A DNA stretch of 64,000 bases from Colwellia sp. C2M11 (GTDB lineage Bacteria; Pseudomonadota; Gammaproteobacteria; Enterobacterales; Alteromonadaceae), in contig NZ_JAHKQD010000039.1 in NCBI RefSeq assembly GCF_018860915.1, positions 1-64,000 on the forward strand. Reading direction: 5' to 3'. Made by a program: the position numbers and the translations under genes. The notes below the pieces were generated by a model. The model was not told the origin of the DNA and ran no database searches. It was given only the letters and a program-made list of their open reading frames with translations. Below are positions 10,824 to 20,197 of the stretch, piece by piece. How positions within the stretch are numbered: the first letter of the stretch is position 1; each line of letters begins with the position of its first letter.

Positions 10824-11399
10824 ATGAAATTTAATACTGTTATCCATCAAGTTACGGCATGTCTACTTTTATTAGGGTTATATGGATGTGCCAATGTTCC
10901 TAGCCACATAATTATTGCCCCTGAAATAATGAACGTATCGAATACTGTGCAAAGCAATAAAAAAGCTCAGCTTGATGTTGTCGACATGCGCACGTCAAAT
11001 CATATCGTGCAAATTATGCGAGAGGGTAAAGCAGCTATACTCGTTTCAGCTCAAGAAAGGCTTGAAAATACGATTCAAGATACTTTAACCGAACATTGGA
11101 AAAAGCAACATTTAACACTGAACAATAATGCTATTAACAACATTAATATCAGTATTGATAAAGCGATTATCAATGTTGAACAAGCAACCTTCGAATATAA
11201 AGTACAAACAGAAATCATATTAAAAGTGATCGTGAATAATGGCTCGGAAACACTCACGAGTACCTTTAAAAACCGTGGTAATAGTGATGGGCCATTCAAG
11301 GCTGATATTGCCGTATTAGAACGTAATTTTAATGAACGTTTAGCCAAATTATTACAGCAGATTATAGCAAATCAAAAAATCAATGATTTTTTAATATAA
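10824..11399 (+). CDS. YajG-like lipoprotein
   Basis: A 191-residue predicted lipoprotein with a signal peptide and the lipobox LYGC at about residues 19-22. The mature part matches the YajG family in its N-terminal PEI segment, its DMRTSNHIVQI segment and its C-terminal layout. In E. coli yajG lies next to ampG. Here an AmpG-like transporter lies three genes downstream on the same strand, which supports the assignment by context. Function is not established; the family is thought to be envelope-located. Confidence 0.8.
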   Translation: MKFNTVIHQVTACLLLLGLYGCANVPSHIIIAPEIMNVSNTVQSNKKAQLDVVDMRTSNHIVQIMREGKAAILVSAQERLENTIQDTLTEHWKKQHLTLNNNAINNINISIDKAIINVEQATFEYKVQTEIILKVIVNNGSETLTSTFKNRGNSDGPFKADIAVLERNFNERLAKLLQQIIANQKINDFLI

Positions 11400-11421
11400 C
11401 TCCCTTAGAGGAATTCATACA

Positions 11422-12042
11422 ATGCGAATGTTTTATAACTTAATGACTACTCATACATTTACCCGTGCACTGCTACTTAGTTTGACTTTATTTAGTGCAG
11501 TAACCTTCTCTAAAAACCTTGCCATTGATCCAACCAATATTTACCCAAAAGTGAAATTAGAAACTACAATGGGAATAATTGTTATTGAACTAGATCGTGT
11601 TAAAGCACCAATAACTGTTGATAATTTTTTAACTTATGTTGTTACCGGTGAATACAACAATACTATTTTTCATCGTATTGTCGAAGACTTTATAGTACAA
11701 GGTGGTGGCTATGATGTTGACTTTGTTCCTAAAAAAACGAACGGCGACATTATTAACGAATCAGGTAATGGTTTAAAAAATGAAGTAGGCACGATCGCTA
11801 TGGCAAAAGAAAATAGACCGCATACAGCCAACAGACAATTCTTCTTTAATATTAATGACAACTCTAACTTAGATCCCGGTAGACGTTGGGGATATGCTGT
11901 TTTTGGTATGATTATGGAAGGTGAAGAAGTACTGGAAGCGATAGCTAAGGTAAAAACTGAATATAACGAAGCTGTCGGTTGGGAAAATGTACCAGTAAAG
12001 CCTGTAATGTTAATTAAGGCAACACTGTTACCCGCGGAGTAA
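11422..12042 (+). CDS. ppiA: periplasmic cyclophilin-type peptidyl-prolyl isomerase
   Basis: Cyclophilins catalyse cis-trans isomerisation of prolyl bonds and help protein folding. The 206-residue protein has an N-terminal signal sequence (about residues 10-30), so export to the periplasm is expected. Core motifs FHRIVEDFIVQGGG and ANRQFFFNI are intact. A second ATG two codons in is an alternative start; AGAGGAA lies 9-15 nt upstream. It follows the YajG-like gene by 22 bp and may be co-transcribed. PpiA is the nearest named relative; assignment to PpiA rather than another exported cyclophilin is by size and signal. Confidence 0.85.
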   Translation: MRMFYNLMTTHTFTRALLLSLTLFSAVTFSKNLAIDPTNIYPKVKLETTMGIIVIELDRVKAPITVDNFLTYVVTGEYNNTIFHRIVEDFIVQGGGYDVDFVPKKTNGDIINESGNGLKNEVGTIAMAKENRPHTANRQFFFNINDNSNLDPGRRWGYAVFGMIMEGEEVLEAIAKVKTEYNEAVGWENVPVKPVMLIKATLLPAE

Positions 12043-12307
12043 TGACCTAAAAGACACTCAAGTAATAGCGTCATAAGGTCGCTTTAACGTATGAATGTTT
12101 TCTTGTTAACTAGCTAAAAAATTGCTTCGTTCTATAATGAATTAATATAATGTTACATATTTATTAAAAATAATAGCTAGTTTTTTTTGACAAAAAAACC
12201 TTTAACATTAATAAATGTATATACTTAATTCTTTTAATCCTTCGTTGTCGAGCATGACAACTTATAAGTTTCATCCATTAAATTTTTCGGGAAGCAAGGA
12301 TGTCTTC

Positions 12308-12649
12308 ATGGGGTCCTTCATGATAATTGAGCAATTTATCAATGCTAAAGTAATACAAATGGTGGCGTATGTTAACGCCGTTATCAACAGGACTATTCAC
12401 TATACTGAATTAGATAATTTTATTATAGATACTATGAGTGAATGGACTTTGTTAAATGTAGTAGATGAAACACCGAGTAGCGCGCAAGAACGTGTTTTTT
12501 GGCATTTAGTTCATGAAATAAGTGTCAATGGTGCGCAAGCTTTAAAAGATGATTTATTCTTTAAAAGTGAAATTAACACCTGCCTTGATTTTTTTAATGG
12601 TGTTGGTAGTTATCCTATTGATTGTATCGGCTGGCGGCCTATTGCTTAA
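12308..12649 (+). CDS. hypothetical protein, 113 residues
   Basis: I do not recognise this protein. The frame is open from 12215, but AAGGA lies 7 nt before the ATG at 12308, so I prefer that start. The product is soluble-looking, acidic and helical (residues such as YTELDNFIIDTMSEWTLL), with no signal peptide or known motif. It ends 89 bp before the AmpG-like gene on the same strand. In E. coli an AmpG neighbour pair exists but no match to this protein is known to me. A start at 12215 would add 31 residues. Confidence 0.6.
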   Translation: MGSFMIIEQFINAKVIQMVAYVNAVINRTIHYTELDNFIIDTMSEWTLLNVVDETPSSAQERVFWHLVHEISVNGAQALKDDLFFKSEINTCLDFFNGVGSYPIDCIGWRPIA

Positions 12650-12738
12650 TCAACATTGAGCTTAATCATATTAATGTTCTTCTGCTCAGCTCAACTGTCT
12701 GATAAGCTTGTATAATCAATTTTACACAGTAGTAATTA

Positions 12739-14025
12739 ATGTCGAATACATCGTTTAAACAAGCTATTTTAAACAAGCGTATGCTAATTTGTATTTTTAC
12801 AGGTTTTAGCTCTGGCTTACCTTTATTTGTACTTTATCAATTAGTACCTGGTTGGCTTCGTGATCAAGGCGTTAGTTTAGCAGAAATAGGCTTATTTTCT
12901 TTAATAGGCATTCCCTATGTATGGAAATTTATTTGGTCTCCCTTGATAGATCGTTATTCGTTAGGCGGCCTTGGTAGAAGACGAAGTTGGATGCTAGCAA
13001 CACAGCTATTATTACTTGGTTCAATCGCTGCTTTTGGTTGGCTAAACCCCGTAGCCAATATTTGGTCTGTCGCCTACTTGGCTGCCGCAGTAGCTTTTTT
13101 TAGTGCTAGTCAAGATATTGTCTTAGATGCATATAGACGAGAATTACTCCCTGATAATGAATTAGGTCTTGGAAACTCGATCCATGTTCAAGCATATCGT
13201 TTATCTGGCCTTGTACCTGGCTCATTAGCCTTTATCCTTGCCGATCATATTAGTTGGCAATCTGTTTTTATGATTGTTGCTGCATTTATGGTTGTCGGTG
13301 TTTTATTAACCTTATTTATTAAAGAATTAGATACTGAGCAAAGCGCCCCTAAATCCTTAAAAGATGCAGTTATTCTACCTTTTAAAGACTTTATACAAAG
13401 TAATGGCTTTAAACCAGCCTGCTATACACTCGCCTTTTTAGTGTTATATAAATTAGGGGACAATATGGCCACAGCCCTACAAACGCCATTTTTTATTGAT
13501 ATGGGATTTAGTAAAACAGAAATTGGTGTTATCGCTAAAACATCCTCACTCATTGCTATGACAGTCGGTATAGTTGTGGGTGGTCTTGTCATGATAAAGG
13601 TCAGTATAAATCGTGCCTTGTGGTTGTTTGGTTTTGTCCAAATAGCAAGTATTCTTGGGTTTGCTGCCCTTGCTGAAATTGGTCATAATAATTATGCTTT
13701 AGCCATAGCAATGGGGTTTGAATATTTAGGTGTAGGTTTAGGCACTGCGGCTTTTACCGCTTTTATAGCACGTACAACCAACCCTGCTTTTGCGGCTACA
13801 CAAATAGCTCTTTTTACGGCATTAGCTGTACTGCCTCGAACATTTGCTAATGCCACAACAGGTTTTATTGTTGAACAAATAGGTTGGACTCAATTTTATT
13901 TTCTATGTACCGCATTAGCTGTGCCCGGTATGTTAATGCTTTTGAAAGTAGCTCCCTGGCATGAAGTGGTTAAACCAATAAAAACAAAGAAATCTGGGCT
14001 TACAACTAATTCATCAGGACATTAA
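12739..14025 (+). CDS. ampG: AmpG-family muropeptide MFS transporter
   Basis: AmpG imports GlcNAc-anhydroMurNAc peptides from the periplasm for cell wall recycling. The protein has 428 residues and twelve predicted membrane helices. It opens with the family pattern TGFSSGLPLFVLYQLVPGWL and has SQDIVLDAYRRELL after helix 4, both typical of AmpG. E. coli AmpG is longer (491 residues) because of two extra C-terminal helices, so this is the short form seen in many marine gammaproteobacteria. A 56-residue membrane protein follows within 1 bp. Confidence 0.87.
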   Translation: MSNTSFKQAILNKRMLICIFTGFSSGLPLFVLYQLVPGWLRDQGVSLAEIGLFSLIGIPYVWKFIWSPLIDRYSLGGLGRRRSWMLATQLLLLGSIAAFGWLNPVANIWSVAYLAAAVAFFSASQDIVLDAYRRELLPDNELGLGNSIHVQAYRLSGLVPGSLAFILADHISWQSVFMIVAAFMVVGVLLTLFIKELDTEQSAPKSLKDAVILPFKDFIQSNGFKPACYTLAFLVLYKLGDNMATALQTPFFIDMGFSKTEIGVIAKTSSLIAMTVGIVVGGLVMIKVSINRALWLFGFVQIASILGFAALAEIGHNNYALAIAMGFEYLGVGLGTAAFTAFIARTTNPAFAATQIALFTALAVLPRTFANATTGFIVEQIGWTQFYFLCTALAVPGMLMLLKVAPWHEVVKPIKTKKSGLTTNSSGH

Positions 14026-14026
14026 C

Positions 14027-14197
14027 ATGATTAAATTTTTCTTTATATTACCTATTCTCATGAGTGCTATTTGGTGGTGGTACCTCGATAACCATGGCTA
14101 TAGCTTAAAAGAAGGTATTAAAGGTTTTACATATATTTTAATATTTAATGCGGTAATTATACTTTTTTTCACAACAATGATTTATATAACACGTTAG
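14027..14197 (+). CDS. small two-helix membrane protein, 56 residues
   Basis: The ATG follows the ampG stop codon by a single base, so translation is probably coupled. The product begins MIKFFFILPILMSAIWWWYL, then has a short basic loop (SLKEGIKGF) and a second hydrophobic stretch ending MIYITR. I find no known motif. Its position and tight spacing suggest a partner or small accessory of the transporter. A hairpin follows 40 bp downstream. Confidence 0.7.
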   Translation: MIKFFFILPILMSAIWWWYLDNHGYSLKEGIKGFTYILIFNAVIILFFTTMIYITR

Positions 14198-14237
14198 CTA
14201 CTTTGCTATATAAATTATAAGTATGCTGTAAAATAAA

Positions 14238-14274
14238 TATAATGCCCATAAATATAATATTTAAGGGCATTATA
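14238..14274. terminator. hairpin between convergent genes
   Basis: Arms 14238-14247 (TATAATGCCC) and 14265-14274 (GGGCATTATA) pair perfectly over 10 bp, and the A/T loop can also fold. On the minus strand the stem is followed by TTTATTTT, so it best suits the ATP-grasp gene ending at 14296. It can also stop the ampG transcript. Confidence 0.8.
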
Positions 14275-14295
14275 CATAAGAATTAATCATCTATT

Positions 14296-15189
14296 TTAGC
14301 TAGTTTCTCTCATCCGTTTAACAAAAGCCCCCGCAAAGCTATCCGCTGAATTTTTATCCATATTAAAGTAAAGTGAAGGTTCTATTAACTCAGCTTCCAT
14401 TAAAGCAAACCCTACCTTAGAATTATTATCTCGAACAAAATCTATACGTGCATATAAAGGGATCTCTCCTGTTAACTTGGTAATCGCAGTTAAAGTATAT
14501 TGCGCTTGTGCTAATAGCGATTTCTCAGGAGCTATTGATTGTAACTGCCCACCATGCTCTTCTTGCACTCTAAAATCATCGGATTTTGGCGTTTTTAAAA
14601 TAGCATGGCTATACTCGCCATCAAAATAAAATAATGAAAACTCGCCCTCCTCAATGACACTATTCATAAATGGTTGAACCATAAACTCAGCTTGTGAAAA
14701 AATAGCTTCCAGTTGACTTAAAACCGTTTCAAAGCTTTCTTTTTTTAGCCAAAAAGTATTATCTGCATTAGCACTTACTCTTGGTTTTATCACAATTTGT
14801 TGACAATTAAAGTAGTCAAAAAAACTAAGGATGTCTTTAGCTGAAAAGTTACTCCTCCACAAAGTTGGCACAATATTGACTTGTTGTTCGGCGAGTGATT
14901 TTAAATATATTTTGTCAATATTCCAACGAACAGTAGCTAACGAATTCTGTAAGACGGTACTTGAAAGCTCAATCTCTTCTAATACCGAAATAAAAGAACT
15001 AGCATCATCTTGATAATCCCATGGACTTCGAATAATAACAGCGTCAAATTGTTGCCAGTCTACATTTTCACTACGCCATGACACTAGTTGAGTTTGCCAG
15101 CCTCGCTGTGCTAAAGGTTTATCAAGTAAACTGTCATAACACTCAAAGTCAGACAGGTTTTCCATTGTTAAAATTGCGCAATTTTTCAT
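14296..15189 (-). CDS. ATP-grasp domain protein, substrate unknown
   Basis: Predicted ATP-dependent carboxylate-amine or -thiol ligase. I place the start at 15189 (MKNCAILTMENL), where AAGG lies 7 nt upstream, rather than at 15231. The protein then has 297 residues. A short N-terminal domain (DAVIIRSPWDYQD at about 60-70) precedes the ATP-grasp fold, with the lysine segment IVIKPRVSANADNT near 150-160 and the metal-binding C-terminal ALMEAELIEPSLYF. Such proteins are distantly like glutathione synthetase and RimK, but the substrate cannot be told from sequence. It stands alone between a transporter and an HDOD gene. Confidence 0.75.
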   Translation of the reverse strand: MKNCAILTMENLSDFECYDSLLDKPLAQRGWQTQLVSWRSENVDWQQFDAVIIRSPWDYQDDASSFISVLEEIELSSTVLQNSLATVRWNIDKIYLKSLAEQQVNIVPTLWRSNFSAKDILSFFDYFNCQQIVIKPRVSANADNTFWLKKESFETVLSQLEAIFSQAEFMVQPFMNSVIEEGEFSLFYFDGEYSHAILKTPKSDDFRVQEEHGGQLQSIAPEKSLLAQAQYTLTAITKLTGEIPLYARIDFVRDNNSKVGFALMEAELIEPSLYFNMDKNSADSFAGAFVKRMRETS

Positions 15190-15322
15190 AAAAACCTTAA
15201 AAATATGCAATATAAAGATAAACTTTAACAAATTTACTTATTAATATTAATATTATTAAGTAATTATCATTAATATGCTTTAGAATTTACCACTCTTTTA
15301 AATTTACATTACTATTCTTGTT

Positions 15323-16162
15323 ATGCTTATTGTTGATCAAAATGTTTTAGATGATATTAGCAAAGGCTTTGCGGTTCCTGCACAGCCTCAATTACTTCTT
15401 AACCTTTTAAAATTAATGGCCGACCCCTACCCTAACATCAATGCTATTGCCGATTGTATTAGCCAAGATATTGCGGTTAGTGCTGCCATTTTAAAAGCAG
15501 TTAACTCGCCATTATATGGATTAGATAGAACCATTACTGATATCAAAATGTCAGTAAAATATATCGGTATTTATGGCGTAGTAATGCTGATCACGAACAG
15601 CCTCATCAAAAAAAGTTTTGATCCTAAAAATTGTAGTATTAATCTAGAAGATTTTTGGCGTACCACAACAGACATTTCTAATGCTACTGTAGCTATAGGG
15701 AAAAGATTCAAACAAAATATTGCGATGGATAAACTCTCTAGTTTAGGATTGTTCCATGATTGCGGTATTCCAGTGATGGCCATGAAACACACTAACTATC
15801 AAGCGGTTGTAGAGCAATTAACATTGACTTCTGACTTATCATTAATCACGTTAGAAGAGCAACATTTTCAGGTGAATCACGCTATTTTAGGCTATTATGT
15901 GGCTAGCTCATGGCGTTTACCAAAAGATGTATGCCAAATAATATTGCAACACCACGAAAGAGATTATTTAGATAAAATAAATGGCTCACCAGAGCAAGAT
16001 TTATTTGCGATATTAAAGCTAGCTGAACATGTAGTATCATTAAAGAATCTAGATGAAGCATCTTCTGACTGGCCTTATTTAGAAAAGCCGATACTTTCTA
16101 TTTTAGGAATAAAGAAAGAAGAATTACCAGAAACTATTCTTCAAATTAATGGCGCTATATAA
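15323..16162 (+). CDS. HDOD domain protein
   Basis: A 279-residue protein made almost wholly of an HDOD domain (about residues 12-215), a non-catalytic relative of HD phosphohydrolases found in bacterial signalling. It carries the PAQPQLLLNLLKLMADPYPNI entry helix in part (quoted motif is residues 17-37) and the internal HDCG remnant in LGLFHDCGIPVMAMKH. There is no receiver, GGDEF or EAL domain attached. It is transcribed away from the ATP-grasp gene across a 133-bp gap and toward yacL. Role unknown; relatives take part in c-di-GMP signalling, motility and surface control. Confidence 0.85.
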   Translation: MLIVDQNVLDDISKGFAVPAQPQLLLNLLKLMADPYPNINAIADCISQDIAVSAAILKAVNSPLYGLDRTITDIKMSVKYIGIYGVVMLITNSLIKKSFDPKNCSINLEDFWRTTTDISNATVAIGKRFKQNIAMDKLSSLGLFHDCGIPVMAMKHTNYQAVVEQLTLTSDLSLITLEEQHFQVNHAILGYYVASSWRLPKDVCQIILQHHERDYLDKINGSPEQDLFAILKLAEHVVSLKNLDEASSDWPYLEKPILSILGIKKEELPETILQINGAI

Positions 16163-16207
16163 GCTAAAATATTGTCTTATTACCTTTAAATGCGTTAAAA
16201 ATCATCG

Positions 16208-16588
16208 TTATAGATTTTTGTTAAATTTTGCCCATGAAACTAATAATTTTTTAAAATCATCAATGCCGCAAGCAGCTCCTTCACTTTCATCAAAGTGAAT
16301 GTGTTCCGTTGTTAACATTTCGGGTAATGACTCTATGCCATCTAGGCTTGCATTAGTATGTATTTCAACATCATCTTGATTGATTGATATTGTATATTCA
16401 TGCCCAGTAATAACAACCTCATTTTGAGAACCCTTTTCAATATCATCAATCACTGTTAACAGGTGCTTTAATTTGGTGTGATCACTTCCTAATTCGACTT
16501 CAATCCATGGGCCTATTACCTCATGCTCTAAGGAAAATCGCGCTTTTGCATCACCCGTTATTGCATCATGTATAAATTCGTATTCCAT
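16208..16588 (-). CDS. yacL: YacL family protein (UPF0231)
   Basis: A 126-residue acidic protein. The start MEYEFIHDAITGDAKARFS and the later GHEYT, the YYDEES-like FDESEGAACGIDDF segment and a C-terminal ending on Lys/Asn-rich residues match the YacL (UPF0231) family. No biochemical role is established for the family. It is convergent with the HDOD gene, and the two stop codons are 45 bp apart. Confidence 0.82.
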   Translation of the reverse strand: MEYEFIHDAITGDAKARFSLEHEVIGPWIEVELGSDHTKLKHLLTVIDDIEKGSQNEVVITGHEYTISINQDDVEIHTNASLDGIESLPEMLTTEHIHFDESEGAACGIDDFKKLLVSWAKFNKNL

Positions 16589-16718
16589 AAGTTAACCATC
16601 TCATTTTTTCATCAGCCTTGTCACTAATTATAGCAAAATAAAGACAGTAAAGTTAGCTTGCTTCAAGAAGTTTAAAATATCTTAATCACGAACATAATCA
16701 TCACTTCAAACAGTTAAT

Positions 16719-18101
16719 TCAAGGACGAATATGAGCCCTATTAAAAGAACTCAGATCAGGAAAAAGCTCTCTTAAAACCCCATTTCTAGCTAACTCTGCT
16801 ATATTTTTATCGAAATAATATTTTAAAAATCGACCTTTCTCTGTGTTATGAAAAACTAGAAATAAAGGAGAGCTTTCTATTAACACCATCTTAGGTAAAG
16901 CCTGTGTAGATGGCTCCAAGTTATAATCATACTCAATCAAAATATCTATTTTGTTATTTTTTAATAACGTTTCGCATTGTATAAATGATGTCTCAACAAT
17001 ATTATCTGTCGCAATAAACGCAATATGTTTATGCAAAGAGCTTCCTGAGTCGACACAAGCAGTCAAGGTAGTATCTTTTTGTTTAATCCGCTCTAACGTA
17101 TTGTTATTACGAGCAAAGGCATAAAGAGGATATTCATAATCAAGGTGAAATGAAGAAAAAAGAGCGTCAACTGACACATCTGTTTTATATGCACCGATCA
17201 ATACATCAACTTGCTCTTGCTCGAAAGAATGAACGGCCCTAGCCCATATTGAGGTACTTTTAGTCAGCGTAAAGTCATCCTTAAATACCTTTTCAATAAT
17301 ATCCCAATAGATACCACTGCTATCAGCATTACTATAATCATCCCAAGTCCCTGAAATGAAACTTACCTCTTTAGGTGGTGCACTTAAATGATAAACAGAA
17401 TTAATATTATACTTTTGTTGTAATTTAGCCACAGTCCCATTGGCATCTAATGTTTTAAAAGCGGCAAGAAGTGGTTTTGCTAAGTGTTTATATTTTGGTG
17501 ATAAGTAGTGATAATCATATTTATGCATAATTGTCTCTACAATAAAGTGTGGATTATCATACACTTCAGGAGATAATAAAAAATCCATGATTAAAACAGA
17601 ATCTGCTCGTCTTTTTAAAATCATCTCATTCAGGTAATTAGAGGTATTCAGCCCTAACTTTTCTACATCATCACGTAAGGATTCTGCATAATTTACGGAT
17701 AAAACAGCTCCTTTAGGATAAACAATAGACTTTATATCTTCATTTAAACAATAACCACAGCGACGCCTATCGCTCACTTTAAGTAGGGAAAAATCAAATA
17801 ATTCATAGGGGACTCTGACCAGTCTAGGGAATTGACCTTCAATGATAGAACTTCTTGCAATAGCTGCAGCTAATCGACCACTATTAACAAGCTCTAACTC
17901 CTGTGAGCTAGTGAAGTTTACCCAATTGATTTCATAATCTATTAATGCATACGCTTGTGTTAAAAGTTCTTTGGCATATGCAGCATGGTTAGAGGTAGCA
18001 GATAATTTTAAATCAATTACAGTATTTTTTTTCGGAATCACGGGCTCCGCCCATAACACCATAGGTAAGAAAACTAAAAAAGTATAAAATATATATTTCA
18101 T
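16719..18101 (-). CDS. periplasmic solute-binding protein with two binding domains
   Basis: A signal peptide (MKYIFYTFLVFLPMVLWAEP) precedes two consecutive modules of the bacterial extracellular solute-binding family 3 type. The first spans about residues 30-245 and includes the VKLSATSN-like start (KLSATSNHAAYAKELL) and PRLVRVPYELFDFS. The second spans about 246-455 with SFISGTWDDYSNADSSGIYW and VDVLIGAYKTD. Standard binding proteins have one such domain and about 250 residues. There is no kinase, cyclase or ABC permease beside it. It could sense a small solute or be an orphan. Ligand unknown. Confidence 0.7.
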   Translation of the reverse strand: MKYIFYTFLVFLPMVLWAEPVIPKKNTVIDLKLSATSNHAAYAKELLTQAYALIDYEINWVNFTSSQELELVNSGRLAAAIARSSIIEGQFPRLVRVPYELFDFSLLKVSDRRRCGYCLNEDIKSIVYPKGAVLSVNYAESLRDDVEKLGLNTSNYLNEMILKRRADSVLIMDFLLSPEVYDNPHFIVETIMHKYDYHYLSPKYKHLAKPLLAAFKTLDANGTVAKLQQKYNINSVYHLSAPPKEVSFISGTWDDYSNADSSGIYWDIIEKVFKDDFTLTKSTSIWARAVHSFEQEQVDVLIGAYKTDVSVDALFSSFHLDYEYPLYAFARNNNTLERIKQKDTTLTACVDSGSSLHKHIAFIATDNIVETSFIQCETLLKNNKIDILIEYDYNLEPSTQALPKMVLIESSPLFLVFHNTEKGRFLKYYFDKNIAELARNGVLRELFPDLSSFNRAHIRP

Positions 18102-18405
18102 CTTTATTGATAACCTGAAAAATAATTAATCAGAGAATATGAGTATGGATAAAATAATAACTTTGATCAACTTAGTTTAATTAACAATGATAACTCAACT
18201 GATAATTAAAACGATGTTAACTTACTAGAGTAGTGCTGATTATGACAGGAGAATAACTCGCTATTATTTTATTTAAAGGGTAAAAAAACGAGCTATTCTG
18301 GGCTTTATTGCAATCTATTTAAGTAGATTTAGAGTTAGGTTAATTGGCCGATTAAGAGTTTATAAATTGATAGCCATCATGAATTTTAAATTTTATCACT
18401 TTATA
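18102..18405. other. intergenic region between the binding-protein gene and argR
   Basis: This 304-bp region must hold the binding-protein gene promoter and the end of the argR transcript. I see two weak structures: an interrupted stem pairing 18250-18260 with 18289-18299 across a 28-nt loop, and the near-palindrome TTAATTGGCCGATTAA around 18340-18355. Neither is a clear terminator and no ORF of note is present. Confidence 0.4.
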
Positions 18406-18885
18406 TTAACTGGCATTAACCCCAAGTAAAGTACGAATCGATTGTGATATTTCTTCTATTCTTTCCGCTTCTACCGGTGCAATAAAAATAGTGTCATCAC
18501 CTGCAAGTGTTCCTAAAATTCCCGCGGATTCACCCATGCTGTCAAGCATTCTGGAAATTAAAGGTGCGCCGCCAATACCTGTTTTTAATATAATTTGCAT
18601 ACCATTATGTTTAACACTTAGTACTACTGATTCAATAGAGTGCTTCGACTTTGGCACAGCTAATTCATCAGGTAAAATATAAATCATTTCATTTTTAGCA
18701 TTACGTGTTTTTACTGCACCTAACTTAGATAACAAGCGAGATATCTTAGCTTGAGACATATTTTCAAAGCCCTGCTCAGCTAACGCTTCAGCTAATTGTC
18801 CTTGCGAACCATAGCATTGTCCTTTTAATAATCGCTTAAAAGCATACACCAAATTCGATTCATTTTGTTTTCTAAGTGTGGTCAT
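18406..18885 (-). CDS. argR: arginine repressor ArgR
   Basis: ArgR is the hexameric arginine-responsive repressor of arginine biosynthesis. The 159 residues match the family length. The N-terminal winged helix includes SQAKISRLLSKLGAVKTRNA, and the C-terminal arginine-binding and oligomerisation domain contains the signature GTLAGDDTIFIAP. In many relatives argR is next to mdh, which is absent here. I saw no clear ARG box in the 100 bp upstream. Confidence 0.95.
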   Translation of the reverse strand: MTTLRKQNESNLVYAFKRLLKGQCYGSQGQLAEALAEQGFENMSQAKISRLLSKLGAVKTRNAKNEMIYILPDELAVPKSKHSIESVVLSVKHNGMQIILKTGIGGAPLISRMLDSMGESAGILGTLAGDDTIFIAPVEAERIEEISQSIRTLLGVNAS

Positions 18886-18985
18886 CTTTATGCTGTCTCA
18901 AAGTGCAAGTAAGTAGAAATATAATTACAATAATATTTCTACTATTCTACACTAAAAATTTTTAATTAGTATGACTTGCTTAATC

Positions 18986-20197
18986 TTAAAAAAACGCCTG
19001 AATACCAGTTTGAGCTCGACCTAAAATGAGTGCATGAACATCATGTGTACCTTCATAAGTATTTACCGCTTCTAAGTTCATCACATGACGAATAATATGA
19101 AATTCATCGCTAATACCATTACCACCATGCATATCTCTAGCTGTCCTAGCAATATCTAATGCTTTACCACATGAATTACGCTTAATTAAAGAGATAGCTT
19201 CAGGGGCTAATTGCCCTGAATCCATTAGTCGTCCTGCTTGTAAACAAGCTAATAACCCTACACTAATATCTGTTTGCATATCCGCTAATTTTTTCTGAAC
19301 AAGCTGTGTTGCAGCTAACGGTTTACCAAATTGTTCACGGTCGAGGGTGTATTGGCGAGCTCCATGCCAGCAAAACTCTGCAGCACCTAATGCCCCCCAT
19401 GCAATGCCATATCGAGCCTTATTTAAACAACCAAATGGACCTGACAGCCCTTCAGCCTTAGGAAGCATATTTTCCTTTGGCACAAAAACATCCTCCATCA
19501 CTATTTCACCGGTGATTGACGCACGTAATGAGAATTTTCCTTCTATTTTTGGGGCGCTTAAACCAATCATTCCCTTTTCAAGAATAAACCCTTTAATCAC
19601 ACCATTTAATTTAGCCCAAACAATAAATATATCCGCAACAGGTGAATTAGTGATCCACATTTTACTTCCGTTAAGTTGATAACCACCATCAACCTCAATC
19701 GCTTTAGTTGCCATACTTGCAGGATCCGAACCTGAATTAGGCTCAGTTAAACCAAAACAACCAATCGCTTCACCACTCGCCAGTTTAGGAAGAAATTTCA
19801 TTTTTTGCTCTTCACTACCATAAGCATGTATTGGATGCATCACTAATGATGATTGCACACTCATTGCACTACGATAACCACTATCTACTCGCTCTATTTC
19901 TCGGGCAATTAAGCCGTAAGTTACATAGTTAACCCCGGCACAACCATACTTTTCATCGATAGTTGCCCCGAGTAAACCTAATTCACCAAGCTCTTTCATA
20001 ATGCCAATATCAAAACGTTCGTGCCGATTCGCTAATAAAATACGTGGCATTAACTTTTCTTGGCAGTACTGATGAGCACTATCACGTATCATACGCTCTT
20101 CTTCAGTTAATAATGACTCTAGCAGCAGCGGATCTTGCCAATTAAAACGAATTTTATTTTGTTGTGATTGTTTTAAATTATTGAGTTCTTCTGACAT
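18986..20197 (-). CDS. gcdH: glutaryl-CoA dehydrogenase
   Basis: Acyl-CoA dehydrogenase of the glutaryl-CoA subfamily, oxidising and decarboxylating glutaryl-CoA to crotonyl-CoA in lysine, hydroxylysine and tryptophan breakdown. The longest frame starts at 20383, but the added 62 residues are hydrophobic and unlike the family. The start at 20197 ([10 protein letters not shown]) gives 403 residues, in line with known enzymes. The FAD segment [13 protein letters not shown] and the C-terminal catalytic base region [20 protein letters not shown] are intact. Other pathway enzymes are not nearby. Confidence 0.9.
   Translation of the reverse strand: MSEELNNLKQSQQNKIRFNWQDPLLLESLLTEEERMIRDSAHQYCQEKLMPRILLANRHERFDIGIMKELGELGLLGATIDEKYGCAGVNYVTYGLIAREIERVDSGYRSAMSVQSSLVMHPIHAYGSEEQKMKFLPKLASGEAIGCFGLTEPNSGSDPASMATKAIEVDGGYQLNGSKMWITNSPVADIFIVWAKLNGVIKGFILEKGMIGLSAPKIEGKFSLRASITGEIVMEDVFVPKENMLPKAEGLSGPFGCLNKARYGIAWGALGAAEFCWHGARQYTLDREQFGKPLAATQLVQKKLADMQTDISVGLLACLQAGRLMDSGQLAPEAISLIKRNSCGKALDIARTARDMHGGNGISDEFHIIRHVMNLEAVNTYEGTHDVHALILGRAQTGIQAFF

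Noticed and set aside
12109-12182. AACTAGCTA / TAGCTAGTT with a T8 run
   Set aside because: The loop would be about 55 nt; a terminator of this shape is unlikely without experimental support, although the T run is notable.
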